Of a stretch of 64,000 bases of DNA, positions 12,700 through 24,312 are shown one piece after another (position 1 is the stretch's first letter; each line of letters begins with the position of its first letter). A program made the position numbers and the translations under genes. The stretch comes from Muraenolepis orangiensis (lineage: Eukaryota > Chordata > Actinopteri > Gadiformes > Muraenolepididae). The DNA is taken from NCBI GenBank assembly GCA_027704905.1, contig CM051013.1, forward strand, positions 5,320,215 through 5,384,214, given 5' to 3'. A model generated the notes under the pieces. It did no database searches, had not been told where the DNA came from, and was given only the letters and a program-made list of their open reading frames with translations.

Positions 12700-13510
12700 G
12701 ACATTAAAAAATGTTGTTTTCAAGTGGCTCCATTTTGGTGTAATTAAAGTCCTTTATAATGTGTTTATTCAGAGGAAAGGCTTCTTAGGAGCATATCTTA
12801 ACGGTGTGTGGGAAACCGTGTTACAAGAAGCTGAACGGCAAATAGTTCCTTGTGAATTTGACTATAATCAAAAGTCCCAGACCCACGTTGTGTTTTAGTC
12901 ATTGCATAATACCCACATTGTTAATTAGCACAAATTACACAATGTATTTATTTTACGTTACATATAAACAAGTAGACCAAAGTAAAGAGCGATGGTCTCT
13001 GGATGAAAGGAAACACTTAACAATTGTAAGTGCGAAGGATAAACGGTTCCAGGAGAGCTTTGGGAAAGAAAGCCCTTATTAGAAACATGAAAATATGAAT
13101 TTAAGTTCATGCATGCACCCTGCACATCCTACGTGCAACCAAGTCCTGTATAATCATGTATAATGCATGCAATATATATATAAAAAAATATCTCTTCAGT
13201 CTCACTTCATCAGGTTCAAAGTGCGTACATTTCCCAGCATGCACTGCTCTGCAACAACAACAAGGAAGTCTGGGTTTTTAGTTGTCTCACACAGGGGATC
13301 ATGAAGAGGGATTATTAAGGCATGGCGCCTATGCACATGACCCTGAGAGATGTTTAAACCTCACTGGTTGGGTTGGTCTCGGAGCGCAACTCGTGTAAGT
13401 ACGCGGAAGAGTGATTCCATGGTAGTGCGTGTGTGTATCACAGTCTCGACTATGTATCGAAACGAAACGAAACAAACGAATCTGCACACTGCGCGTCTCT
13501 ACGAGCTTCC
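12700..13510. other. dnajc11 to F-box array spacer
   Basis: No gene is recognised. The stretch is mostly unique-looking AT-rich DNA with a short (TA)n at 13172-13190. Confidence 0.4.
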
Positions 13511-13644
13511 GCAGTTTTACTTGTTTATGTCCGCACTTTCTTAGATTTTTAGTAGTATAGAGTATTTTAGTCAGTGGTTGACAGTAAACACTGGTCAATT
13601 GCTGGTAGGATTCGGCAGTGGGCTACTAACTGTCACTCTTACCA

Positions 13645-14048
13645 GCCACTTAGGGCGTCTTCTCATTAGGAACGGGTGCTCCCCCCCGGCCTGTGTACAC
13701 ACTACAGTCTTGGTTCGCTCCCAGGCACAATTGAGGAGAGCAACACTCCGATACAGCAGGTGACGTACGCACCTAGTTGGTTTTTGCGATCGCCAATCAG
13801 CAAGTTGATACAGCAAGCCTCTTCCGTGTTTTGGTACGGTTAGCTTGCACACCACGCCCCGCCCCGCCCCGTCGCCGGGGACGCTGGCGCGCACCCGAAA
13901 CCACCTTTTCAAGCGGTCCAACCGGCTTGGAGCGAATCAGCGTCCCCGGTGACGGGGGGGGGGGGGGGGAAGCGTTCTCATCACACTTATTTTGGTGCGA
14001 TCGTGCTCGGATTCGACCCCGAATGGCTAGTGTGAAAGCCCCCTTAGT
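13645..14048. mobile_element. MITE-like insertion in unit A leader
   Basis: Unit B reads continuously through CTCTTACCAGCAGTCTGGTG (25886 onward), but unit A has about 400 extra bases at that point. The insert has weakly inverted ends: TTAGGGCGTCTTCTCATTAG on the left, and TAAGGGGGCTTTCACACTAG read inward from the right. It is GC-rich inside and has no reading frame for a transposase. Unit B serves as an empty site. Confidence 0.65.
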
Positions 14049-14599
14049 CTGGTGACCTTTTGGACGCTTCTACTTATCTTATCTTACTTGTATTGTGAAG
14101 TTTCACATCCACTGTCATGCTTGTGAATAATTCATAATGCGTGAGTGAATGGGCAGTATAGGCGTTCCGTTCTACGTTTTACATATGGGGAACAACAATC
14201 CACTAGTGTACATGCAAACACTCATTTCTTCCAGACGCCCACTTCCTACTATTGTTTTTGCAACACTGAATGGCTGAATACAGTGGCGATCATTAGTGTG
14301 GTTACAAGGCAAACACTTATTATTAATAAAGTGTTAATCGTCATTATAACTGGATCTGTATAGATACAAAATCAAACCTTCAGAACCTTAAGCAAACACA
14401 CAGGGAACAGCAAAACAATTGTGTAAATAACATTGTGTGTTAATACAAACATTTTAGTTTGTATTTATAATTTCGTTTTATCCAAATGGCCTAACATAAC
14501 TATACTGTAGTTGTCTGGCAGGCCATGTTTCATTAACATCATCTGTGTTGTTGTTGAGCGCTTTACTGCAGGAGTTTTGAGTAGTACCAGAGCATGGTC

Positions 14600-14875
14600 T
14601 AATTTGATGATTATGTTCAAGATTCAAGATTTCTATTTGCCATATGCAAGTACAATGGAATGCTTACTCCACATTCCCTCCCACAGTATGAATGTTGTAC
14701 AATTGAACACTATATGCCATACTATGTACTATACCTATACTATACAAAACTATACTATAACAATACTGGACACAATACAAAATAACAAAGTGAGTGATGG
14801 ATGATGCATGTGTTGTGTTGTGCAAAAAGCATTTAAAAAGCATTTTAAAGTGCCAGTATGTACTGTTGTTATTGC
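14600..14875 (-). mobile_element. LINE 3' end upstream of F-box copy 1
   Basis: The block from GAATGCTTACTCCACATTCC through GCAAAAAGCATTTAAAAAGC matches the 3' end of the minus-strand LINE at 63245-63420, and part of it recurs at 35245-35330. It ends about 90 bp before the F-box start codon, so it may form part of that gene's 5' region. Confidence 0.7.
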
Positions 14876-14961
14876 CCTCATTTTGGGTTCTAAAGCGGTG
14901 AGAGCCAAGATGGTGGCTAGGTGAATAAGGCCCATTGTCCCGCTGGCAGTCTTCAGGTGGA

Positions 14962-16527
14962 ATGAGTCTGCCGCCGGAGCTCCTGCAGGAGATCTTCGTG
15001 CACCTCCCCGCCCACCAGGTGGTGCTCGTGGGCCGGCGGGTGTGTCGTGAATGGAGAGCCTTGGCCGACAGCGAGTCTCTGTGGAGGGAGCGGTGCCGGC
15101 GAGAAGGGTACCAGCCCAGCGACGAGGCCCTGGTACTGAAAGACTGGAAAATGTTTTACTTCCTGACAAAAGCCAGGCGGAATCTTCTCAAGAACCCAAG
15201 GGCAGATGGTGAGACCCCCCCCCCCCCATATAACCACACTGCTTGCCTTTGTTTGGTTATTTTACCCTTAAAACAAATTGTAAGTAAAATGTGCTTTCCT
15301 GAAGCACCTTACATCAGATGTTTTGTGTAGATTGGAATATTAGCTGTAAACCTCGACTAGGGCTGGACAATAACTCAACATTATTGTGTATTGCATTTAA
15401 GTGGACTCATATTGTGATTATATGATGATATCATATGTCACTTATGAATGCTTACTCCCCATTCCCTCTCGCAGTTTGAATTTCTAAAACAATACTATAA
15501 AAATACTATACACATTAAAATGCAGTTCAATGCGATCAATGTCATGTGTCACTGTGATATGGCCATATCCTGATTTTATCGTGGTTTTCATTTCAGCCCT
15601 ATTGTCCAGCCCTACCCTTTGTCAAGCCTTGTACATTATTAGTATCATTTTGCTTTGCCACCGTGCTGCAAATGCTCAGAACCTCCACTTGTTCCCTAAC
15701 AGAGGGCCTCAGACATTGGAACATAGTGTCCAACATGGGAGATGGGTGGAGGGTAGAGAATGTGATGAAAACCCACCCGAACGAGGGGACAACAAAGAAC
15801 TTTGTCACCTCCTATGGGTGAGTAACGCAGTGTGCAGCAAACACATGCTGGAAAGACACTCACAACATCTATCTCTGTGTTGAACTAGTATATCTCCATC
15901 TCCCCAGTCCATGTAGTAAGTCCCTGCTGGTTGACCTGAGGAAAGAGGGATACAACAACTATCTCATGGATAAGGTCAAGCCACACATCAGGGTGACCGA
16001 TTGGTAAGAAAGCCTTATTTCAATTTGGAGTTTAGTGGGTGTGGTGTTGTTGTTGTTTTTATTGGTTAGTTCAATGTCAGTACTGAGCACCTTTTTTAAA
16101 GTAACGCGTGTGTGCGTGTGCGTGTGCGTGTGTGTGTGTGTGTGTATACAAGGTACGCCCCTCGATTTGACTGTGCCAGCGAATATGAATTCCGCGTGGA
16201 GTTGCAGAACAAAAATAAGAAAGTTCTTCACGTTTTTGCTCCTGAGAAAGTTCGCTTTGAGCAGTGGAACGATCAGAACTGGAACAAGGTACCCGACCAC
16301 CACGCCGGTGTGTCCACAGATAAGCTGATCCGAGCTAAGAAACCAGAACATTAACAACAATATAATGTCTTACGTTTCAGATGACCCACGTCTTTAAGAA
16401 CTACGGACCAGGGGTGCAATACGTTAATTTTGTCCATGGCGGTCAAGACAAGCAGTTCTGGAAAGGATGGTATGGGGTTCGAGTCACGGACAGCTGTGTT
16501 GAGATATGTCCATCAGAGGGCGTATGA
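14962..16527 (+). CDS. F-box protein, FBXO2/6/44 family, copy 1 (intact)
   Basis: Exons 14962-15208, 15703-15817, 15908-16003, 16153-16288 and 16381-16527 join to 741 nt, 246 aa plus stop, with GT-AG introns. Residues 1-45 are an F-box (MSLPPELLQEIFVHLPAH…), which binds SKP1 in SCF ubiquitin ligases. Residues about 85-245 are an F-box-associated (FBA) domain with family marks KNFVTSYG, VTDWYAPRFDC, QWND and HGGQDKQFWKGWYG. In FBXO2 the FBA domain binds N-glycans of misfolded glycoproteins, and the Tyr-Trp corresponding to F224-W225 here contacts the sugar. The length fits FBXO44-like proteins. The ATG follows a possible acceptor (TCTTCAG, 14950-14956), so a noncoding leader exon may exist. 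An in-frame upstream extension would need a TTG start. Confidence 0.93.
16107..16146 (+). repeat. (TG)n tract abutting exon 4 acceptor, F-box copy 1
   Basis: About 40 nt of TG/CGTG repeats run to within 6 nt of the exon 4 acceptor (TATACAAG|GTACG). There is no ordinary polypyrimidine tract between the repeat and the splice site. Copies 2 and 3 carry longer and shorter tracts at the same place. Confidence 0.9.
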
Positions 16528-17592
16528 CCTTTAAAACCTTGCCTATCGAAAGAATATATATATATATATATATATACGGTACATAAGCATGACGCACTTT
16601 ATATGCTAAATAATAAGACCTGCCTTGTTGGATCGTGTCTAGGCCTAATTTCAGCGAAATTTCTCCGAAAAGATCATTATTTTTAGGAAATTAAATTTTT
16701 CTAGGAAAAACATAATTGGGTCAGTTGCAAGTTAACAATCCAAAGCTGTCAGTTGTCATTTGTTAATACACAAGCATTTAAGGTTGCAATTACATCTGAT
16801 TAATATACACAAGTCTAGCCGTGATTTAGACTTTCTAAAACAACTGGTTTCATTGTCATTTTCATTTTCATCACTGTACCCTTCACCAAATCCCTCCCAT
16901 TGGAGGGTTTCTTGGTATATGTTCTATGTGCAATGCGTGGCGCTAATGTTATATATCAATAAACAACTAAATTGAATTGTTTTATTTGTCAGTTCTGCAA
17001 AAATGTGATCCTGACAACCGTTTTTTTTGCGTCAGCCTATTTTGGATGGTCATTAACATAAGCAACAACGTTTACGTAGCCCGACACCACACACCGTAAT
17101 GGGGTTTTGAAATAATACTGGTTTTATTGGGGTAAGTGGTTCACAAGCAGAATACAGTAGTCGTTGAAAAATAATAAACAACATATTTACAGCAAGGCAT
17201 GTTTTTTTATTTTCGTTACTTTCTTTCGTTTAAAGCTTCATGAAGGAATAATGCTATCAATCATATATTTTACTTAGTGTTATAAAGGAATTGATCAATT
17301 CTGGTGAACGGAATTGAACACTATATCAAAACAACATAAAACATACAGACATGTGCTAAACGTTAGTTTAACAGGTAAGTAACCAATTGCCCCTTAATTC
17401 CACTTTGTCAACTGGATATCGGGGGGCCATGCCACAAAACAATTAAACATGACGTAGACTTAATTACTTATGTGTACACTTTCAAATAATTCATATTTTA
17501 GAGACGTGCAGCCTTACAACGCAGGCGTTGCATGAACCCTGCATGAGGTTGTAGCTTCCTCGGTCAGTGGTAAGGTGTATATATACATATAT
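16528..17592. repeat. Unit A 3' spacer
   Basis: This segment downstream of copy 1 is repeated after the other F-box units (28597-29458, 39224-40500, and partly 24640-25400 and 37106-37310). It contains a (TA)n tract at 16555-16576 and no reading frame of note. Candidate AATAAA sequences, for example near 16959, could end the F-box transcript. Confidence 0.75.
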
Positions 17593-19040
17593 GGGCCATT
17601 CTACCGAATTGGTTCAAAGTCTAACTTTGTCCGTATATATATATTGCACCATATCTAAAGTACACATATCTAGTAAAAGAGCCGTACATTTTTATATTGT
17701 ATTTTAAGACTGTTGGAATGTTTTTCCTCTCCCAAAAATTGTCACTACCGAAACATAGTAATACACTATAGTAAAAAAGTATTATATTAACCTGTTAAGA
17801 TTGTGTTTCCTTCCCTTCTCTAAAGAGTATTTTTACAAATATTTCTTGAAGGTTTTCACAATTAAATCAATAAAAATGAAATTTTTACCAAATTTCAAAG
17901 TTAAATTTATACAATTCATCAAAATCGAAATGCAATCTTTCTTTGTAAAATGCATAATACTGATCATATTGATTCCAGAGTTGATGATTGATGAAATTGA
18001 ACATACATTAAACCAATCAGTATGATAACATTTTAGTTGATAACTCGATATACCGGTAATTTTTTACAAAACATCCAGTGTTTCGGTAGTGACTGCACTG
18101 TTTCGGTAGTGACTGCACTGTTTCGGTAGTTTTCTTTATTGAAGAAAATGTGTTCCATTCTTAAAGTTACACACTGATTTTCAGACTTTAGAACACATTT
18201 ATTTCAAAATGATGGGATTTAACTACTTACCATTCCATTTTGTCACTACCGAAATGATCATGTCACTACCGAAACTTTACCATATGTTTCGGTAGTGACT
18301 GTTTTGGTAGTGACAATTCTAGCTAACTGAGCATAACTAAAGAATGCTAGCAAGCACATGGCTAGCACATGGCTAGCATACACGTCTTTGAAGTGGTGTA
18401 CACACATAAAAACATAATACTTTGCATAAAACCCCAAAAGGTTTACTTAATTGAAGAGAATATGTGTTCGGTAGTGACAATTCTTAAGGTTACACGCCGA
18501 TTTTCAGATTTTGGAAGAGATTTATATCAAAAGTATGGGATTTAGCTACTTACCATTCAGCCATGAGGGACAGGGATGCAGTGTCACTGCCTGGTCAAAA
18601 ATGCAGGGGTGTGGCTAAAAACCAGGCTCAGCCAATGGACTAAAACTCTTGTGTTTCGGTAGTGACATGACAACTGGGGACATGATTTTTTGAGTATAGT
18701 TTTTAAAAATAAATCTAAATCTTCCAACTTCTGTTTAAACTTAATCATAAAGATCTTTGTAAATACACCATTGAACAAAATCTAAAAAATGTTTTAAGTG
18801 TTATTTACAGAAATTGAAATTTAGATGTCAGGGTTTGTGACAGCTACTTCCCAATAGAAAGTACCCTATAAATGATGCTTTTGTATATATTTAGCTTATC
18901 ACTATCTAATTTAATGCCTTGGGTTTAAATAGACCATAACATATTCTTAGTAAATATCTATGTCTGAATACTTAATTGTTTTGTTAAATAGTTTTTCTTG
19001 TTGTGGGACCGCACTTTGAACTAATTCGGTAGAATGCCCC
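17593..19040. mobile_element. Unclassified 1.45-kb transposon with inverted ends and about ten internal CGGTAGTGAC motifs
   Basis: The left end GGGCCATTCTACCGAATTGG… (17593-17620) and the right end (19013-19040, reverse complement GGGGCATTCTACCGAATTAG…) match at 26 of 28 bases. The flanks repeat ATATACATATAT, though in TA-rich sequence. Inside, TTTCGGTAGTGAC or its complement occurs about ten times: near 17738, 18079, 18099, 18119, 18241, 18262, 18287, 18302, 18468 and 18653. These share TTCGGTAG with the terminal repeat. No transposase frame is present. It interrupts the unit A tail. I cannot assign a superfamily. Confidence 0.75.
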
Positions 19041-19170
19041 ATATACATATATGTATATATACATATATGTACATATAAACATATATGTATATATATATAT
19101 ACATATATGTAAATAGATATGTATATATATATATATACATATATGTAAATAGATATGTATATATATATAT
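19041..19170. repeat. (TA)n-rich tract
   Basis: This is an ATATACATATATGTAT-type low-complexity run between two mobile elements. Confidence 0.85.
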
Positions 19171-19980
19171 CAGGGTTTCCGTTAGCCGGTATTTACCGGT
19201 TTTTAGCGGGTAAAAATTATAAAAAACCGGTCATTTAAAAACCTGCCGGTCAAATTGTCCGGTAATAATGCTCATACTAAACTTAGATCCTGGACATTTG
19301 AGTTTGAAGTGACCAATCAGCTGCCGCAGCTCTCATGACGTCAGGCAACGTCACTGAACAGGGGGCGTGGCCAAGCCACGTGCGCTGGCGACGCACACAC
19401 CTGTCGGCAATTGCGTGGCTGATTGCTAATCCCCTCACCTGGGGTATATATACCCTGGCTATCCGTTACCCCGGTGTTAGGTCGTACTGCACGTCATACG
19501 TTGTTCACGTTACGGCGGACATTCTGGACGGAATCGCCACGTTGATGTCCCGGAGATCCAGAACCAGCCTACCCCGCGTCACCCGCCTGTCTCGCGGTAC
19601 TCTGGTCTATACGAGCTCCCCGTCATTATAATTACCTGTCTGGTACATGTCGCTACTCCGACCTCCCGGTACCCAGACTCCTCCCCCGTCCCGGACTACT
19701 CGCCGGTCTACTACCTGCCGGTACTCCGCGGATCGACCTCCCGGTTCCCAGACCCCTGGACTGTCCCTGATCACTCTTGTGTTGTGTTTGAAACAAAGCT
19801 TTATGTTATAGCTCCACTGTCTTGGTCTGCGTTCTGGGTCCCACCGACCAATCCCATTTGTGACACTACAGATGTTACAGGTGTTTTGAAATAGCCTCGA
19901 TTTCTAACGGTTTTGCTCAATCGTTCTTGTTCGTTTTGTTGTTCATTAAATAGTCACATTTATTTGAGGTATTACATATA
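19171..19980. mobile_element. hAT-type end (CAGGGTTTCCG) with an internal LTR-like repeat
   Basis: TCAGGGTTTCCGTTAGCCGG at 19171 matches the start of the element at 38474. The block around 19890-19965 is an inverted counterpart of 38630-38692 (AACAAGAACGATTGAGCAAA there). Between them, 19330-19865 is a GC-rich insert with GGGGCGTGGCCAAGCC and a TATA-like GGTATATATACC (19441), ending TTTGTGACA. Its composition resembles the repeat at 61550-62955 in reverse. The 98-codon frame within it has no family signature. Confidence 0.5.
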
Positions 19981-20029
19981 CAATACAAAAAGTAATTGTA
20001 TGTAATTATATACAATTACTTTTTGTATT

Positions 20030-20720
20030 GAAATGTCGCCCTTCTGTCCATCACTTTCATCATGAAAGGCAAAGCCAACTCAAAAAACCCACAAAACTTG
20101 ACCGTCTGTTATTTTGCATAAAATATGCCGGTTTTTTATTTGTATAGGAATTTTGCTCTTCTCTCCTTCTGGGTGGCAAACCTCTCAATGACCTTATTAT
20201 TAAAGTCAGGAATGTCCCTGACAAGTTTCTTCTCCATGGAGAGCATAGCCAGAGCATTGAGGCGATCCTGTGACAGTGTTTCTCAGGAAGGTCTTGATCC
20301 TCTTCAAAGTTGAGAAGCACCTCTCAGATTCAGCTGTTGTCATGGGTGTGGTGATGAGGATCCTGAGAAGACTGACAGTCTCTGTGAATGTGCTCTGAAG
20401 GTTGTTCTCCATGAAAAACTAGTACAGCGACACTGCACCACTGCAAGCCTTGAACTCGCTGTTGTCATATATGAGCGACAGTTCCGTTTTTAGCTTGGCC
20501 TTGTTCAACATGGGGTACGCCTGCAATGTCGTTTCAAGTGCTGCTTCAGGGAACTTCTCGCTGTGTTGTGGGAACATCTCTCCATGCAACAGTGTTGCGC
20601 TGATGAGGTGCTGGGTGAAGGAGAACCGCTCCTTGGTGTGCATAAGGATGGTATCACAAACCTGTAAAAGATATATCATTGTCAAAAATTGCAATAAAGC
20701 TGTGAAAGTGATGCTGAACA
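20030..20720 (-). pseudogene. hAT transposase C-terminal remnant (ZMYM/TTF-type family)
   Basis: The minus-strand frames include TTAESERCFSTLKRIKTFLR (about 20290-20350), the C-terminal dimerisation motif of hAT transposases, followed with one or more frame breaks by LSMEKKLVRDIPDFNNKVIE-like sequence (about 20180-20240). The adjacent minus-strand frame 20419-20721 (ending near YDNSEFKACSGAVSLY) fits the preceding catalytic region. The N-terminal half is absent here; related N-terminal pieces lie at 29642-30154 and 31604-32116. Broken and not expected to work. Confidence 0.72.
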
Positions 20721-20860
20721 CATGCCTATTTCCAAGTCAAGTATATGACTACTAAGGTTTTAACACCATTACTCCTAATTGTACTTCACTGCATGTTGCC
20801 ATCTCCTGATCTTTAACTCTCTATTGGTTTGCACAACAAAGCAAGGTTTAGAGTGGCATT

Positions 20861-21118
20861 TCAATAAATGTGAGGATGCCTTATCCTTGCCTTATCCTGT
20901 GGAGATTCACCGATGCCGTAGCGCAGCCGCGTAACAAAGTGTTCGCAGTTGTTGTTCTTGACATCGTACTGGTGCTCGGTGCCGACCTGCTCCAGGGCCT
21001 CTGCCACGATGAGGGAGGCTGCCCGAGGTTTCTTCTTGCCATCCAGCAAATTGTTGATCTTCCACTTGTAATCTTTAACATCTTTCAGTTTCTCCCTCTT
21101 CACAGAGCCTCTTGTATC
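20861..21118 (-). pseudogene. PLAAT/LRAT-type (phospholipase A/acyltransferase) exon, isolated
   Basis: A minus-strand frame reads VKREKLKDVKDYKWKINNLL, then AASLIVAEALEQVG and NNNCEHFVTRLRYG. The NCEHFV motif holds the catalytic Cys of the LRAT/NlpC-P60-like PLAAT (HRASLS) enzymes, and the spacing to FVTRLRYG fits the family. An acceptor (GTCCAG, 21124-21119) precedes it. The upstream exon with the catalytic His (HWA-type motif) was not found to the right, nor a C-terminal membrane exon to the left. It is either an orphan exon of a broken gene or one exon of a gene whose other exons I could not recognise. Confidence 0.6.
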
Positions 21119-21449
21119 ACCTGGACCTTTATTATTTAAATGAAGACACAGGAGGGGGAGGCATATCCCAACAAAAACGTACACGTAAAAGTACATTCAA
21201 CACATGTACATATCATTTAAGTCACTTTGCTGCTCTCTTTTTGTTTATTTTATTGTATATATTATTTATATTTGTGTGGTGTTTTAAAGGAGATTGTGAC
21301 GGTTGTTCCCTGTATAGTATGTTATGTCACTCTTAGGGTATATGGTTTGCATTTGCTTTGTGTTCAATTATCTCTCATTGGTTTCTAGGACTTGGGGAGC
21401 AGTGAGCTGATGGCGATCAGCCTAATTGGCGTGCACCTGGGCCCGGGTG

Positions 21450-21764
21450 CTCCAGCCCTATAGAAGCCTGTCTCCCCAGTCCTCTCTGGCTCTGCTCCAG
21501 CCCTATAGAAGCCTGTCTCCCCAGTCCTCTCTGGCTCTGCTCCAGCCCTATAGAAGCCTGTCTCCCCAGTCCTCTCTCGCTCTGCTCCAGCCCTATAGAA
21601 GCCTGTCTCCCCAGTCCTCTCTATCTCTGCTCCAGCCCTATAGAAGCCTGTCTCCCCAGTCCTCTCTCGCTCTGCTCCAGCCCTATAGAAGCCTGTCTCC
21701 CCAGTCCTCTCTAGCTCTGCTCCAGCCCTATAGAAGCCTGTCTCCCCAGTCCTCTCTGGCTCTG
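21450..21764. repeat. 45-bp minisatellite, 7 units
   Basis: The units begin CTCCAGCCCTATAGAAGCCT and continue to 45 bp. Because 45 is a multiple of three, one frame stays open through the array, giving a false ORF. Confidence 0.95.
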
Positions 21765-21779
21765 CTCCAGCTCATCTGA

Positions 21780-23699
21780 CTTTTGCACACACACTACACA
21801 CTACACACAATCCACTCACGCATACACCCATTACACTACTGACTTTACTGATTTCCACACCTCATCTGTTTATCCCTGGTTTGTTTAGTTACTTTTGATT
21901 ATTTAATAAACACTAATTTATTGTTAAACTGCATCTCCCCTGTCTTTTTGCTATGTTCCCTGGTCCCCCTAGGCCAGGGTCATAACAACATGTATACTGT
22001 GGAGGGAATGGGGAGTAAGCATTCCTATGTACTTGTTACAACTGGCCAATACAATATCTAGTATCTCTCTCGTACCCATTAGCTATCCATTTCAAGGTTT
22101 ATTGTATTTTTTACAACTTTTTCTAATGCATTAAACCTGGGGTTATAATTGTATTACGTTTAAGATCGATAATCACATCCAAGAAGGACTACGAAATAAA
22201 TAAATATATCGATTTAATAAATCGATATATTTATTTATTTCGTAGGCCTTAAATCTGATTTATATATATATATATATAAATAAATAATTCTTGAAGGCCC
22301 TGATAAAAACATGAGATGATGTCAGTAGGCCTAGTTGGGTTTGTATCTGGTGTCAGGTCTACTTACTGTTGACTACCAGGTGAACAACCTTCTTATATCC
22401 AACGTATACAGCCTAATGCGCGAAGAGACCACGATTGATTTCTATCAGGTCCCCAGGCTGTGGGTCCTCTTGATGGCCCTGTTGATTCAGATTCAACAAT
22501 AGCAGATGGACTCTTTTAGTAAGAACCTATAGTAAGGCATGCATATAGTAAACTATAGTGAAGCAATGCAAATAGCATTGAACACTTAGGACAGACTCAC
22601 CATGCATGACCCCATACTGCCCGGTTTCCTTTAAAAAATGGAATAAGCCACAACGAAAACCACAAAGGGTTAAATATTATAATGAGGTTTTCAAAATAAG
22701 CACTTATATTAGTCCAAATCACCTTTTAGATCTGGATTCTAGATCTCAATCTACGTCGTATCTTACCTAATTACCAGGTGTGCTTGTTTCTGAAACTAAA
22801 GGTGAGGGTGAATCATGTTTAATCTACTCCTCACTAGAGATGTCTTTGCTTAACTTTTATTGTTCACTCCACCCATCGCTTTAGTTTGACACACATCAAT
22901 GTGTGAACAATAGACCAAAGAACAATAATTCACCTACCATTTAATTAGACTATTCATAGACACTTATAAACGATTAAGTCCATCATTTAAAACACAAAGG
23001 CTACACATAACTTTTGAAATCAACAATATCTTATTTTATAACAATATCAAATCATCATACAGCAGTACACTCTTTGAACACCAGGGGGAGTGCTGATCTG
23101 TTGTTGTTCCTTTGCTTTTCACATTGTTTCAGTTTCAGTTTGACACCAATAACGTGATCAACCATAAAGTTTGGATGATTCAACATATAAACAATGGTAA
23201 TGCAAAACCATGGGCCCAACACATACACATCGTGGTATTATTATTATTGTCATAATTACAATAATAATTATAATTAAATAATAATAATTATATTTAAATG
23301 CAAATCTCTTCTTTAATTATACAAACTGGTTTGCCAGAGATTTTTGGAACCCGTTTTTTATTGAAAGTCAAACTTAAATATGTAGTAATAGATGGCTCGT
23401 TTTACACTTTACACTACAAAGCCCCACTTACCTGGTTCTGAAGCCTTGTCTGTATATGTGACTTGTCTGATATCATAAGCGTTACCCTATGCCTATAATC
23501 AACCTTCGCACTAAGCCTCCTGTTAGTGATGTTTAGGAGACAAAGTCCAGAGCGACCTTCTCTCCTGCCTTTCTTCTTCATGAAGCGGTCCACGTTCAGG
23601 GGATTCTGGGACCAGCAGCTGGTGTCTGGTTCCTATTTGCCACTCCTTCTCTCAGGAATCAAATTCGCTGATGTGAAACAGATCTAACTCACTTAAATC
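21780..23699. other. AT-rich intergenic DNA without a recognised gene
   Basis: It contains a perfect palindrome (22189-22245), (TA)n at 22260-22277, and short ATT/AAT runs near 23240-23300. A GC-richer patch at 23520-23660 shows no reading frame I can assign. Confidence 0.45.
22189..22245. repeat. Perfect 57-bp palindrome
   Basis: The arms 22189-22216 and 22218-22245 (CTACGAAATAAATAAATATA… and its complement) are identical over 28 bp around a single central base. Confidence 0.92.
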
Positions 23700-23890
23700 C
23701 AGTGGCGGCTGGTGCATTTTTCACCAGGGGGGGCTATACAATTTTTTTTATTTACAATTACATATTGTTAATTACATTATATACAATTACTTTTTGTATT
23801 GAAATGTCGCCCTTCTGTCCATCACTTTCATCATGGCCACGCAAGGCCAGCTCAAAGGCACCACAGAACTTCACACAGTCTATTCTTTTA
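23700..23890. mobile_element. Truncated hAT element end
   Basis: It starts CAGTGGCGGCTGGTGCA and matches the left part of the element at 29459, including GTATTGAAATGTCGCCCTTC. Similarity stops near 23890. Confidence 0.75.
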
Positions 23891-24027
23891 GACTTTATTT
23901 GGTACATGGATACATAAACACATTTAAGAGGAAACAACGAGTTAACAATAACACCAAAACACATTCAAAGCAGCTCTGAACAGGTGAGTTTGGTGAGTGA
24001 TTTAAACAAGCAGGTATATATATATAT

Positions 24028-24147
24028 ATATATCCGAGCTAAGAAACCAGAACATGAACAACAATATAACGTCTTACGTTTCAGATGACCCACGTCTTTA
24101 AGAACTACGGACCAGGGGTGCAATACGTTCATTTTGTCCATGGTGGC
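24028..24147 (+). pseudogene. F-box array remnant B: exon 5 fragment
   Basis: Intron 4 end and the exon 5 start (acceptor TTTCAG, coding from 24085, MTHVFKNYGPGVQYVHFVHG) match copies 1-3, then break into a C/G-rich run at about 24147. Exons 1-4 are missing. It lacks the WKGW segment of the FBA domain and cannot make a protein. Downstream, unit B keeps 3' spacer sequence (24640-25760). Confidence 0.9.
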
Positions 24148-24159
24148 GACCCCCCCACT

Positions 24160-24221
24160 ATCACCGTCCGGGGGGGGGGGGGGGATGTCGCGATAGCGAA
24201 CATCGTGAAGCCCCCCCCCCC

Positions 24222-24312
<91 letters not shown>

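Noticed and set aside
19335..19631. 98-codon plus-strand frame in GC-rich DNA
   Set aside because: No family signature; it lies inside an LTR-like dispersed repeat with a TATA-like box.
21426..21779. 117-codon frame SLSPQSSLALLQPYR repeated
   Set aside because: 45-bp minisatellite translated in its open frame.
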